Assembly (NCBI GenBank): GCA_963750495.1
Contig: CAVVQV010000008.1
Location: 62,001 to 126,000, forward strand
From: JANLYC01 sp963750495
Lineage (GTDB): Bacteria > Actinomycetota > Actinomycetes > Propionibacteriales > Nocardioidaceae
Length of the DNA: 64,000 nucleotides
Direction of reading: 5' to 3'
Shown here: positions 56,818 through 64,000 of the stretch, piece by piece
How the letters are laid out: each line of letters opens with the position of its first letter
How positions within the stretch are numbered: position 1 is the first letter of the stretch
Notes under the pieces: model-generated
Told to the model about the DNA's origin: nothing
The model's database searches: none
Seen by the model: only the letters and a program-made list of their open reading frames with translations
Position numbers and translations under genes: made by a program

Positions 56818-57654
56818 ATGCTCAATCGCACACTCAGCCATGGTCTAGGCAAAGGGAACACCCTGACGACTCACGAGGCGACGCGCCCAACGACCCACAC
56901 CTCCTCCTCGACCGGACTCCGGCTCGCGGGTGTTGCGCTCCACGTGTACACCGCGACGGGTGCGGTCTTCGGCTTCCTCATCGTCATCGCCGCCTTCCAG
57001 GGCAAGGTGGAGCAGGCCCTGTGGCTGATGCTCGTCGCCTTGTTCATCGACGGCACCGACGGCATGGTGGCGCGCTACCTGCGGGTCAGTGAGACGATCC
57101 CGTCCTTCGACGGGGCCCGGCTCGACGACATCGTCGACTACCTCACGTACGCCTTCGCCCCGATGGTGCTGCTGTGGACGACCGACCGGCTGCCGGACGG
57201 CTGGCTGGGCAAGGTGATCGCCGTGCTGCCGTTGCTCGCGTCGAGCTACGGGTTCTGCCGCACCGATGCCAAGACCGCCGACCACTTCTTCCTGGGCTTC
57301 CCGAGCTACTGGAACGTCATCGCGTTCTATGTCTTCGTCCTCGACCTCGGCACGAAGACCACGGGAACGATCCTGCTGCTGTGCACGATCTTGGTGTTCG
57401 TCCCGATCCGCTACGTGTATCCCTCCAGGACCAAGGTGCTGCGCTCGGTCAACGTAGGCTTCACCACGGTCTGGATGGTCACGTACGCGATCCTGCTGGT
57501 GCAGCTGCCTGACCCCGCGCCGGTCATGGTGACGCTGTCGTTCGCCTACCTCGCCTACTACGTCGGTCTGTCCATCTACCTGTCCTGGGTGCTGCCGCGC
57601 CGACCCGCCAAGCAGTTGTCCAAGGACGTCATCGCTGCTGAGCTCGACGAGTAG
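56818..57654 (+). CDS. pcs: Phosphatidylcholine synthase-like CDP-alcohol phosphatidyltransferase
   Basis: The 278-residue protein has an initial hydrophilic stretch and about eight membrane segments. The CDP-alcohol phosphatidyltransferase motif DG-x2-AR-x8-G-x3-D-x3-D is present as DGTDGMVARYLRVSETIPSFDGARLDDIVDY. The surrounding sequence follows Pcs, which condenses choline with CDP-diacylglycerol to make phosphatidylcholine in one step. Phosphatidylcholine is known in several Nocardioidaceae. The start is uncertain because no ribosome site precedes the ATG; a later start near residue 16 is possible. A DMT transporter follows by 9 bases. Confidence 0.85.
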   Translation: MLNRTLSHGLGKGNTLTTHEATRPTTHTSSSTGLRLAGVALHVYTATGAVFGFLIVIAAFQGKVEQALWLMLVALFIDGTDGMVARYLRVSETIPSFDGARLDDIVDYLTYAFAPMVLLWTTDRLPDGWLGKVIAVLPLLASSYGFCRTDAKTADHFFLGFPSYWNVIAFYVFVLDLGTKTTGTILLLCTILVFVPIRYVYPSRTKVLRSVNVGFTTVWMVTYAILLVQLPDPAPVMVTLSFAYLAYYVGLSIYLSWVLPRRPAKQLSKDVIAAELDE

Positions 57655-57663
57655 CGGGGCGGA

Positions 57664-58527
57664 ATGCTGCTCGGGCTGTCCGCTGCCCTCGGGGCGGCCG
57701 TCGTCTTCGGCTTCGCTGCCATCCTGCAGGCCCGCGCCGTACGGCGCCTCGACAGCGTCTCCTCGGCTTCCGAGAGCCGCAGCACGATCTCGTTCCTGCT
57801 GCACCTGGTGCGCATCCCGCTGTTCCTGGTCGCGGTCGCCCTCAACCTCGCCGGCTTCGGTCTGCACCTCGTCGCCATCCGCACGGTCCCGCTGTACCTC
57901 GCGCAGGCCGGGATCGCCGGCAGCCTGGCCGTTACGGCGCTGCTTGCCGTCCTCATGATGGGTGAGCACCTCACGGCAGGAGACTGGTCAGCGGTCGCCG
58001 CGATCAGCATCGGCCTGGCCCTCCTCGCGACATCGTCCGGTGACATCGGCTCAGATCATGCGCCCGACGGGTTCGTACCGTGGTTGTTCGTCGCCATCGT
58101 GTCGGTCGCCGTCACGGGCGCGTTGTGGTCGCGCAGCCACGGGAGGTACGCAGCGACCGCACTCGGGTTCCTGGCCGGTCTTGGCTTCGCCGGCAGCGGT
58201 CTGGCCGCCCGGATCCTGCCGGACCTGACCCCGGCGCAGCTGTGGAACGACCCGACCACCTACGCGCTGCCGATGAGCGGAGGGCTGGCGTTCGCGCTGT
58301 ACTCCCTCGCGTTGCGCCGCGGGGCCGTCACCGAGGCCACTGGACCCATGATCGTCATGCAGACTGCGACGCCGGCCCTGGTCGGTCTCACGGTTCTCAG
58401 CGACGAGGTACGGTCCGGTTGGGCCATCGTCGCCGTCGTCGGTTTCGTGCTGACAGCGGTCGGTGCCGTCGCCCTCGCCCGGTTCGAGGCCGGTCCCAGC
58501 GAGGCGCACGCGGAGCGGACGGGCTGA
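57664..58527 (+). CDS. DMT-superfamily membrane transporter
   Basis: The 287-residue protein has about nine to ten membrane helices in two halves: GLSAALGAAVVFGFAAILQARAV, PLFLVAVALNLAGFGLHLVAI, LAQAGIAGSLAVTALLAVLMMGE, SAVAAISIGLALLATSSG and, in the second half, LFVAIVSVAVTGALWS, GFLAGLGFAGSGLAARI and IVAVVGFVLTAVGAVALARF. This is the EamA/DMT pattern, usually metabolite exporters or permeases. The gene follows the Pcs gene and overlaps little with the photolyase gene, so all three may be co-transcribed. Confidence 0.85.
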   Translation: MLLGLSAALGAAVVFGFAAILQARAVRRLDSVSSASESRSTISFLLHLVRIPLFLVAVALNLAGFGLHLVAIRTVPLYLAQAGIAGSLAVTALLAVLMMGEHLTAGDWSAVAAISIGLALLATSSGDIGSDHAPDGFVPWLFVAIVSVAVTGALWSRSHGRYAATALGFLAGLGFAGSGLAARILPDLTPAQLWNDPTTYALPMSGGLAFALYSLALRRGAVTEATGPMIVMQTATPALVGLTVLSDEVRSGWAIVAVVGFVLTAVGAVALARFEAGPSEAHAERTG

Positions 58528-58530
58528 GAC

Positions 58531-59991
58531 GTGCACGCGCGCCTGGTCTACCCGCACCAACTGTTCCGCGAGCACCTCGTTGCAGAGGCTTCGACGCTGA
58601 TGGTGCTCGTCGAAGACGATCTCTTCTTCCGCCAGCTGCCGTTCCACCGACAGAAGCTGATACTCCACCGGTCGAGCATGCGCGGGTTCGCGGACGAGCT
58701 GCGCGGGCATGGCTTCACCGTCCACACCGTCGAGACCAGTGCCGATGCGACGACCCAGGACCAGCTGACCGCCCTGCTGCGGCGCCACCACGTGGCGGTG
58801 GCCAGCTACTACGACGTCGTGGACGACTGGCTGGAGCAGCGCGTGAGTGCGACGCTCTCAGCCGCCGGCGTCCGACGGGAGCGGATGGAGTCTCCCGGGT
58901 TCGTGACCACCCGGACCGATCTGCGCAAGTACTTCGCGAACCGTCCGCGGCGGATGAGCCAGTTCTACACCTGGCAGCGCAAGCGACTCGACATCCTCGT
59001 CGAGGGCGACCAACCGGTCGGCGGTCGGTGGAGCTTCGATGCCGACAACCGCAAGAAGGCGCCCGCTGACCTGGTCGTGCCTGCGGCGCCGCAGAGCGCT
59101 GCGACCGCGCACACCTCGGAAGCCATGGAGTGGGTCGGGGCAGCGTTCCCGGACAACCCGGGGCGTGTCGAGACCTTCGGGTGGCCGACCGAACGTGCAC
59201 AGGCGGCTGCGTGGCTGACCAGCTTCCTCGAGCAGCGACTGACGGGCTTCGGCCCCTACGAGGACGCCATGGTCGAGGCGGAACCCTTCCTGTTCCACTC
59301 GCTGCTCAGTCCCCTCCTCAACATCGGCCTGCTGGACCCCGCCGAGGTGGTGGCGGCGGCCCTGGCCCACGCCGCTGAGCACGACACCCCGCTGCCCAGC
59401 GTCGAGGGATTCGTGCGGCAGGTGATCGGCTGGCGGGAGTACATGCGCGCCACCTACCTGATCTTCGGACGGTCGATGCGAAGCCGCAACGCACTGAACC
59501 TGTCGCGTTCGTTGCCACCCGGCTGGTGGAACGCGACGACGGGTCTTGGCCCCGTCGACACCGTCATCGGGCGAGTCGAACAGACGGCGTACGCCCATCA
59601 CATCGAACGGCTGATGGTGCTCGGGAACGCGATGCTCCTGCTGCGGATCGACCCCGACGAGGTCTACCGCTGGTTCATGACGCTCTTCATCGACGCCTAC
59701 GACTGGGTGATGGTGCCCAACGTCTACGCCATGAGCCAGTTCGCCTCCGGTGAGCTCATCACTACCAAGCCGTACGTCAGTGCGTCGAGCTACCTGCGAA
59801 GGATGAGCGACTTCGCGCAGGGTGACTGGTGCGCGACCTGGGATGCGCTGTACTGGCAGTTCGTGGCGGACTATCGCGACATGTTCCTGGAGAACCGGCG
59901 CACCGCGATGATGGTGCGCCAGTACGACCGGTTCGACGTCGCCAAGCAGGAACGGCTGGGCGACGAGGCCCGTCGCTGGCTGGTCGACTGA
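58531..59991 (+). CDS. FeS-BCP-type cryptochrome/photolyase lacking the cluster cysteines
   Basis: The 486-residue protein begins at GTG. N-terminal blocks (HQLFREHLV, FHRQKLILHRSSMRGFADEL) and C-terminal blocks (FLFHSLLSPLLNIGLLDP, IGWREYMRATYLIF, TAYAHHIERLMVLGNAMLLLRIDPDEVYRWFMTLFIDAYDWVMVPNVYAMSQFA) match bacterial (6-4) photolyases of the PhrB/FeS-BCP family. PhrB uses four Cys for a 4Fe-4S cluster; here only C434 occurs in the whole protein. The CxxC region is shortened to SDFAQGDWCATWDALYW. It probably still repairs (6-4) photoproducts with FAD and light, but without an iron-sulfur cluster. Confidence 0.9.
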   Translation: MHARLVYPHQLFREHLVAEASTLMVLVEDDLFFRQLPFHRQKLILHRSSMRGFADELRGHGFTVHTVETSADATTQDQLTALLRRHHVAVASYYDVVDDWLEQRVSATLSAAGVRRERMESPGFVTTRTDLRKYFANRPRRMSQFYTWQRKRLDILVEGDQPVGGRWSFDADNRKKAPADLVVPAAPQSAATAHTSEAMEWVGAAFPDNPGRVETFGWPTERAQAAAWLTSFLEQRLTGFGPYEDAMVEAEPFLFHSLLSPLLNIGLLDPAEVVAAALAHAAEHDTPLPSVEGFVRQVIGWREYMRATYLIFGRSMRSRNALNLSRSLPPGWWNATTGLGPVDTVIGRVEQTAYAHHIERLMVLGNAMLLLRIDPDEVYRWFMTLFIDAYDWVMVPNVYAMSQFASGELITTKPYVSASSYLRRMSDFAQGDWCATWDALYWQFVADYRDMFLENRRTAMMVRQYDRFDVAKQERLGDEARRWLVD

Positions 59992-60000
59992 CCCGGTGGT

Positions 60001-60075
60001 GTGTCCACAGTTCTGCGATCAGGCTGTGGAGAAACCCCCGTTGTCGGTGGATGAACGGGCCCGATCTGTGGGTAA
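60001..60075. promoter_or_regulatory. Cluster of three DnaA-box-like motifs
   Basis: GTGTCCACA (60001-60009), TTCTCCACA on the minus strand (60033-60025) and TTACCCACA on the minus strand (60075-60067) each differ by one base from the actinobacterial box TTRTCCACA. Three near-matches in 75 bases is more than expected, but each carries a mismatch. Confidence 0.4.
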
Positions 60076-60143
60076 CCCGCAGCGATCCGGAATTCATCGA
60101 ACTTCTTTGCTGGAAAGGGTTGTGCGACGCGATCGGAGCCGTG

Positions 60144-60340
60144 TAGAAATCTCTTCACGCCCTCCTGAAAGGGAAGGCGGGATCGGACGGAAACCGAGGA
60201 TCTATCCGGCGGGGCGACTCGCTGAGGCTGCCGGTGACGAGACAGCCGGGATCTCACGGAACCACCGGTCGGGCGGAGGCGTCACATCCCTCCGACCACC
60301 GTAGGGCCCCTCAAACTCATACTTTGAGGGGCCCTACATC
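60144..60340 (+). ncRNA. Candidate structured RNA with a terminator and mutually exclusive helices
   Basis: A promoter-like TTGTGC (60120-60125) and TAGAAA (60144-60149), 18 bases apart, lead into a self-complementary segment. ACGCCCTCC (60157-60165) pairs with GGAGGCGT (60275-60282) with one bulge, closing a multibranch fold with ATCCGGC/GCCGGGAT (60204-60210 with 60245-60252) and a GATC-closed hairpin (60181-60202). The same GGAGG also pairs with CCTCCG (60289-60294), so the two states exclude each other. A perfect terminator hairpin follows. This architecture fits a riboswitch, attenuator or sRNA. It does not match any class I can recall. Confidence 0.5.
60301..60337 (+). terminator. Perfect 15-bp terminator hairpin
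   Basis: GTAGGGCCCCTCAAA (60301-60315) pairs exactly with 60323-60337 across a 7-base loop. It ends the candidate RNA and lies 310 bases beyond the photolyase stop, too far to be its direct terminator. Confidence 0.85.
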
Positions 60341-60467
60341 TGTCTCGGGACGGTCGCTGGGGCGCTGGTTCGGGTGCGGCCGCCCGCGCCGCCGATGGTC
60401 GCGAACTGATAACGACCGCGTTCCGATTCACCTCGAGCAGGGTGCACTGTCGGCACTCGGGCCGACG

Positions 60468-61010
60468 ATGTGGTTCATGGCCCTACCGGGCAGTGCCGAC
60501 ACCCTCCGCGGCCGGCCGGACGACTGGTCTGCCGCGGGGTGGCTCGCGGCTGTTGCCGTGATGTGTGGCATTGCCGACTTCGGCGCCCTTCCCGACGGCC
60601 AGGTGTGGATGGGCATGCCTCTGGACGGCCACGAGCTGTTTCGTCCCGCCTGGCTGGTGGCCGGCACCCTGGTCGCGTTCCCGCTGTTTCGGCTCGCCCG
60701 CGCCTCACTGGTGCTCGGTGTGCTGGGACTGGTCCTGTCCGCAGGGGAGATGTTCACGATCGTCGACAACGCCCGCGAGCGTTTCGCGCACAACGTCGGG
60801 CTGTTCAGTTCCGGGCCGGAGTTCCCGACGGCGTACTACGCGGTCGCCGCCCTCCAGTCGGTGGTTTTTGCCGTTGCGGTCGTCGCAGGCCTCCGACGCA
60901 GGTGGGCTGATCGGCGCTGGGAACGGATGATGCGACGCATGACCAGCGCGCCCGTTTCCGATCCGACGCCCCCGACTGTCGCTCCGACTTCCCTGGACGC
61001 CGCGCCATGA
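60468..61010 (+). CDS. Hypothetical four-span membrane protein
   Basis: From the ATG at 60468 the protein has 180 residues with four hydrophobic segments (AAGWLAAVAVMCGIADFGAL, LFRPAWLVAGTLVAFPLFRLA, ASLVLGVLGLVLSAGEMFTI and YAVAALQSVVFAVAVVAGL) and an Arg-rich then Pro/Thr-rich C-terminus. I do not recognise the family. There is no strong ribosome site. It lies downstream of the candidate RNA and its terminator, which could control it. It converges on the large esterase gene. Confidence 0.6.
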   Translation: MWFMALPGSADTLRGRPDDWSAAGWLAAVAVMCGIADFGALPDGQVWMGMPLDGHELFRPAWLVAGTLVAFPLFRLARASLVLGVLGLVLSAGEMFTIVDNARERFAHNVGLFSSGPEFPTAYYAVAALQSVVFAVAVVAGLRRRWADRRWERMMRRMTSAPVSDPTPPTVAPTSLDAAP

Positions 61011-61017
61011 CCTTGAA

Positions 61018-61053
61018 CCACGGCGCCGGGGACTGATCCGGCCGACGCCGTGG
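61018..61053. terminator. Bidirectional terminator hairpin
   Basis: CCACGGCG (61018-61025) pairs with CGCCGTGG (61046-61053), and the 20-base interior can form an extra CCGG/CCGG stem. It lies between the convergent membrane protein and secreted esterase genes. Confidence 0.75.
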
Positions 61054-61148
61054 GGTCCAGGGGCTCTAGGGGCGCAGCTCGACGCGCCCCGTCGGACCGA
61101 GATTAGCGAAGCAACCGCCGTGCGGGAAGACGTCGTAGGCGCGGCCAT

Positions 61149-63944
61149 TCACCGAGTGCGGCGATCGACCACACCAATGGTCACCGTCTCAGGTGCTCCC
61201 AGCCGCAGGATGCGCACGCGCAAGGTCACGTGTTCGCGTCCCTCGAGGAGCCGGTCGACCCGGGTCGGTACCGAGAAGGTCACGGACCGCTGTCCCGGCA
61301 CCAGATCTTTGATCATCCGAACCGGAAGACGGGTGAGGAGCCGGTTTCCGGGCTTGACCCGCCTGCTGAGGTGGTCGCGCAGCCAACGCTGGTCCACGTC
61401 GCGTGCGCGCAGCCCGCTGGTCCGACTCGGTCCGGGTCGTACCGTGGCGATCGCCGCCGTGTAGTAGCCGATCGGACGGGCAAGCGTCACCTTCCACCGG
61501 GCTGTCCAGCCCTCCCGGACGGTGCTGCGCATCGCTCGCACCTGCACCGCAGGCGTCGGGTCGTCGTCCAGGATGGTGACCCGGGCGAGGTAGTCGGTCG
61601 GCATCGCGCCGGAGACAGCGAACGCCGAGACGGCGATGGTGCGCCGGGCGAGGTCATCGCGGCGGTTGGCTCGGTACGGGACCTCGATCGTTCCGGTCCG
61701 TTGTCCGGCCGGCACGTTGACCGTGATCGGCTTGCCGAAGCGGTAGGTGAAGTAGCTCAGCGACAGCACCCTGAACCTGCTGGCGCTGCTCACGTCACCG
61801 CTGAGATGGAAGGGAACCGCCGCGAAGCGAACGCCGCGTGCATTGCCTTCGGTGACGCGTACGCTGCCGAGCTCGACGGTGGGAGAACGCTGAGGGGGCA
61901 CCGAGGGCACGGTGTCATCGCCCGCGGCAACGTCGAGGACCCACACGCGGCCCTTGGCGCTGTCGGACACGAGGTCGACCTCGACGATGTGCGTCAGGTC
62001 CACGCCGGGGTCGAAGAGCGCTGCGTCCAGCGACAGGTCCTGCGCCCACTTCTTGCCGAGCACGTAGTCACCCGTGGGTAGGGGCGGCAGTTCGGGAAGC
62101 GCGACGGTCGAGCTGTGACCACCCGCGTCGTGCACCGTGACGGACAGTCGGGCCGTCGGCAGCTCGGGGTCCGCGACGGTCCGCAGGTGGAGCGTCCGCC
62201 CGGCGATGTCCAAGGGATGACCGAACGCGAGTCCACCCGTTTGCCCGACGGCAGACCAGGCCATCTCGAAGGCGCCGTGCGTGGGGAGGCCCGGGGGGTA
62301 CGTGCCGGGCCAGTGCGGCGTACGCACCGAGGAGGTGCCGCGGCCGCAGAACTGCGCCCGACGGCGATCGTCGGCCCGTCCGACGCACAGCTGCGTCCTG
62401 GCGGTCGCCCCAGCGGCGAGGACCGCCCCGTGCCCGGGGGCTCGGTAGACCCGGCCGAGACCGACGGCGTGGCTGCGTACGTCGGTGTCGTTGGCACTTG
62501 CCAGGCTCACGCGGCTTCCGTCGAACAGCGGCAGCATGGCGTCGTCATGCTGCGCCATCAGGCGAACCGCTCCGGCGATGTACGACTTGCCGACGGCGCG
62601 TTGCTCAGCCTTGCTCAGGCGGCTGGGGGAGTTCATGCCGCAGGTGGCGTCCGGGTCGCCGTACCAGTCGTCGAACGACGGGGCGACGGACCGACCGGGG
62701 GTCCACTCGGTGTTGAAGAAGTTGTGGTTTGCACCCATCACGAGCAGTGAGCTGTGCAGGGCCGTGTCGTCGGGCTGCTGGTCACGGGCGAGGTCGGTGA
62801 ACGTCTGGCCCTGCAGGTCGCTGACGTCGCCGTCGCAGTACGGCAGCAGCGTGACCGTGGGGATGTACGGTGCCGTCTGCCGGCCGAAGTCGGTGGGGCC
62901 GATCAGGACCTGCCCGGTGATCGTGTAGGGCGCCGACAGCCGGATCACCGCACTGGCGCGGCTCGCCCCCTCACCGCCCCGGCTGTGTCCGACCAGGACG
63001 ACGTCGTCGAGGTCTGCGGTGACGGCGGGCCCGATCCGGCCCGCGTTGACGGGGTCGGCCCAGGCAGCCAGGTGGTGTCGGATCAGGGCAGCGCGCGCAG
63101 CCGCGCCTCCGTCGAGGAGCCGCCAGTCCTGGGCGTTGATCCCGTTCGCGGAGATCGAGACGGTCACGTAGCCCTGGCTGGCGAGGAGGCGCTGGATGTA
63201 CTGGTATCCGAGAAAGCTGGGGATCGGGCTGGTGCCCGTGGGACACGGCCACTCGGCGTCTCCGTGACCCACGGGAGCCGGGTTGTCGTAGCAGGCCGTG
63301 TGACGGCCGTGCAGGAAGAGCACGACGGGAGCGTTGGCAGTAGCACCGATGGGACGCGCGATGAAAGCCAGCATCTCGATCTTGGCGGGCAGTCCGCGCA
63401 CCTGCACTCCGGGCAGGTGGTAGGAGCTCGTCCTGACGGCATACGGGCCGGGAGTACCGGGATCGGGCGTGAGGCTGGTGGTGCCCGGCAGCGGGGTGAC
63501 CACGTTGGCGGTGACAGGCGCCGTTGCGCCGGCCTCGTCGAGCACCCGGTCCGACAGGACCACGTCGAGGTCGTCGGTCGTCGGGCGGGTGTCCTGGGTG
63601 AGTGTGATCTGCACCCGCCGACCGTTCCGGGTCACAGTCGGGACCGCGAACGGTCTCCCGGCCCGCTCGATCATGGGCCGGGCGTCGGTGACCGGTAGTG
63701 CTCGCGGCGAGGTCCACGTCACCCGGTAGGTGTCTCTTGCGACCCGTCGCACCGTCCAGCGTCCGACCTCTGCGTTGTGCGCCGCGGCCGTGGCTGGGGT
63801 GCTCGGAGCTCCGCTACGAGCCGATGTTGCCGCCGGGGCGACCGCGGCAGCCGTGGTCTGCTGGGCTGCGGCCGGTGGCCCGATTGGTACCGACAGGCAG
63901 AGCGCCAGGGTGGCAAGGGCGGCGCTGTGCTTGGTCAAGGTCAT
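61149..63944 (-). CDS. Large secreted alpha/beta-hydrolase (esterase-like) protein with C-terminal beta domains
   Basis: The 931-residue protein has a signal peptide and an Ala/Thr-rich linker. Residues about 150-480 form an alpha/beta hydrolase: the oxyanion block VVLFLHGRHTACYDN, the nucleophile elbow VLVGHSRGGEGA and a later His region (VMGANHNFFN). This resembles secreted polyester or triacylglycerol lipases. Two cysteine pairs may form disulfides. The C-terminal 350 residues contain beta-rich domains with VTVHDAGGHSS, VGSVRVTEGNARGVRFAAVPFHLSGDVS and ILDDDPTPAVQVRAMRSTVREGW, similar to Calx-beta repeats. It probably hydrolyses an ester or lipid outside the cell. Confidence 0.85.
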   Translation of the reverse strand: MTLTKHSAALATLALCLSVPIGPPAAAQQTTAAAVAPAATSARSGAPSTPATAAAHNAEVGRWTVRRVARDTYRVTWTSPRALPVTDARPMIERAGRPFAVPTVTRNGRRVQITLTQDTRPTTDDLDVVLSDRVLDEAGATAPVTANVVTPLPGTTSLTPDPGTPGPYAVRTSSYHLPGVQVRGLPAKIEMLAFIARPIGATANAPVVLFLHGRHTACYDNPAPVGHGDAEWPCPTGTSPIPSFLGYQYIQRLLASQGYVTVSISANGINAQDWRLLDGGAAARAALIRHHLAAWADPVNAGRIGPAVTADLDDVVLVGHSRGGEGASRASAVIRLSAPYTITGQVLIGPTDFGRQTAPYIPTVTLLPYCDGDVSDLQGQTFTDLARDQQPDDTALHSSLLVMGANHNFFNTEWTPGRSVAPSFDDWYGDPDATCGMNSPSRLSKAEQRAVGKSYIAGAVRLMAQHDDAMLPLFDGSRVSLASANDTDVRSHAVGLGRVYRAPGHGAVLAAGATARTQLCVGRADDRRRAQFCGRGTSSVRTPHWPGTYPPGLPTHGAFEMAWSAVGQTGGLAFGHPLDIAGRTLHLRTVADPELPTARLSVTVHDAGGHSSTVALPELPPLPTGDYVLGKKWAQDLSLDAALFDPGVDLTHIVEVDLVSDSAKGRVWVLDVAAGDDTVPSVPPQRSPTVELGSVRVTEGNARGVRFAAVPFHLSGDVSSASRFRVLSLSYFTYRFGKPITVNVPAGQRTGTIEVPYRANRRDDLARRTIAVSAFAVSGAMPTDYLARVTILDDDPTPAVQVRAMRSTVREGWTARWKVTLARPIGYYTAAIATVRPGPSRTSGLRARDVDQRWLRDHLSRRVKPGNRLLTRLPVRMIKDLVPGQRSVTFSVPTRVDRLLEGREHVTLRVRILRLGAPETVTIGVVDRRTR

Positions 63945-64000
63945 GGCGGCGCCTCCGGGATCGTCGTGACTGCACCGACGTCCTGCCGGTTCGGTGTGCG

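Larger units (their letters stand above)
59992..60467. other. Gap with DnaA-box-like sites and a candidate structured RNA
   Basis: No protein gene is supported between the photolyase and the next membrane protein. The stretch has three DnaA-box-like motifs (60001-60075), a promoter-like pair at 60120-60149, an RNA-like fold at 60157-60294 and a perfect terminator hairpin at 60301-60337. Bases 60338-60467 show nothing I can name. Confidence 0.6.

Noticed and set aside
60144..60340. A known RNA class: tmRNA, RNase P RNA, 6S, or a ydaO, cobalamin, ZTP or c-di-GMP riboswitch
   Set aside because: None of the conserved cores of these classes is present as I recall them. The element is therefore left unclassified.

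Overview
The window is 64 kb of very GC-rich chromosomal DNA from an actinobacterium. Frequent GTG and TTG starts, 4-nt stop/start overlaps, a SWIM-SNF2 helicase, a DUF3516 helicase, a SigE-type sigma factor and an NgcEFG importer fit Propionibacteriales, most likely Nocardioidaceae (Nocardioides or Aeromicrobium-like). This placement is inferred from gene content, not from an rRNA gene. I see no integrase, transposase, phage genes, rRNA, tRNA or CRISPR, so the window looks like core-to-accessory chromosome, with local decay marked by short repeats.

Layout. 1-2.7 kb: an AGE-family sugar isomerase running off the left edge, a decayed GH130 glycoside phosphorylase that was translationally coupled to it, a small membrane-anchored protein and a ScoMcrA-head-domain protein. 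2.8-7.6 kb: small stress and regulatory genes (SRPBCC, YciI-like, an ArsR/SRPBCC-MDMPI pair with a palindromic operator, DUF4262) and a 22-bp tandem repeat. 7.7-13.2 kb: a secreted M4 protease with a CUB-like tail, two NERD-domain proteins, a SnoaL-like protein, methylglyoxal synthase and two small membrane proteins. 13.3-19.7 kb: a NarL-type two-component system, a second copy of a small Cys/His-rich protein also found at 3.4 kb, and a 1111-aa SWIM-SNF2 ATPase. 19.9-22.6 kb: an orphan OppB-like permease, a repeat-filled gap and an ECF sigma factor with its membrane partner. 22.6-27.8 kb: an amino-sugar uptake island (SIS-ngcE-ngcF-ngcG) divergent from a GlcNAc-kinase-like gene.

27.8-41 kb: a lipoprotein, the DUF3516 helicase, secreted proteins, a cupin gene with a decayed partial copy, a 5'-nucleotidase-like enzyme, an aldo-keto reductase, a SatD-like/membrane protein operon, a PLP decarboxylase behind a perfect 59-bp tandem duplication, a secreted phosphoesterase and a VOC protein. 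41-52 kb: a hypothetical membrane protein, PP2C phosphatase, acyl-CoA dehydrogenase, a DinB2-type polymerase with Ile at the steric gate, a membrane-anchored NERD protein, DUF4234 protein, a CarH/LitR-like B12 photoreceptor regulator, a large secreted beta-sandwich protein and phosphoglycerate dehydrogenase. 52-64 kb: Pcm repair methyltransferase, secreted HNH nuclease, M50 protease, acetyltransferase, DksA-like protein, ATP-dependent DNA ligase, phosphatidylcholine synthase-like enzyme, DMT transporter, an FeS-BCP-type photolyase lacking the cluster cysteines, a candidate structured RNA, and a large secreted esterase-like protein.

Themes are amino-sugar scavenging (NgcEFG, SIS, kinase), DNA repair and light response (DinB2, ligase, photolyase, CarH-like regulator), and secreted hydrolases. 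The most interesting leads are the candidate RNA at 60.16-60.34 kb with mutually exclusive helices, the cysteine-free photolyase, the DinB2 steric gate and the duplicated Cys/His protein family.
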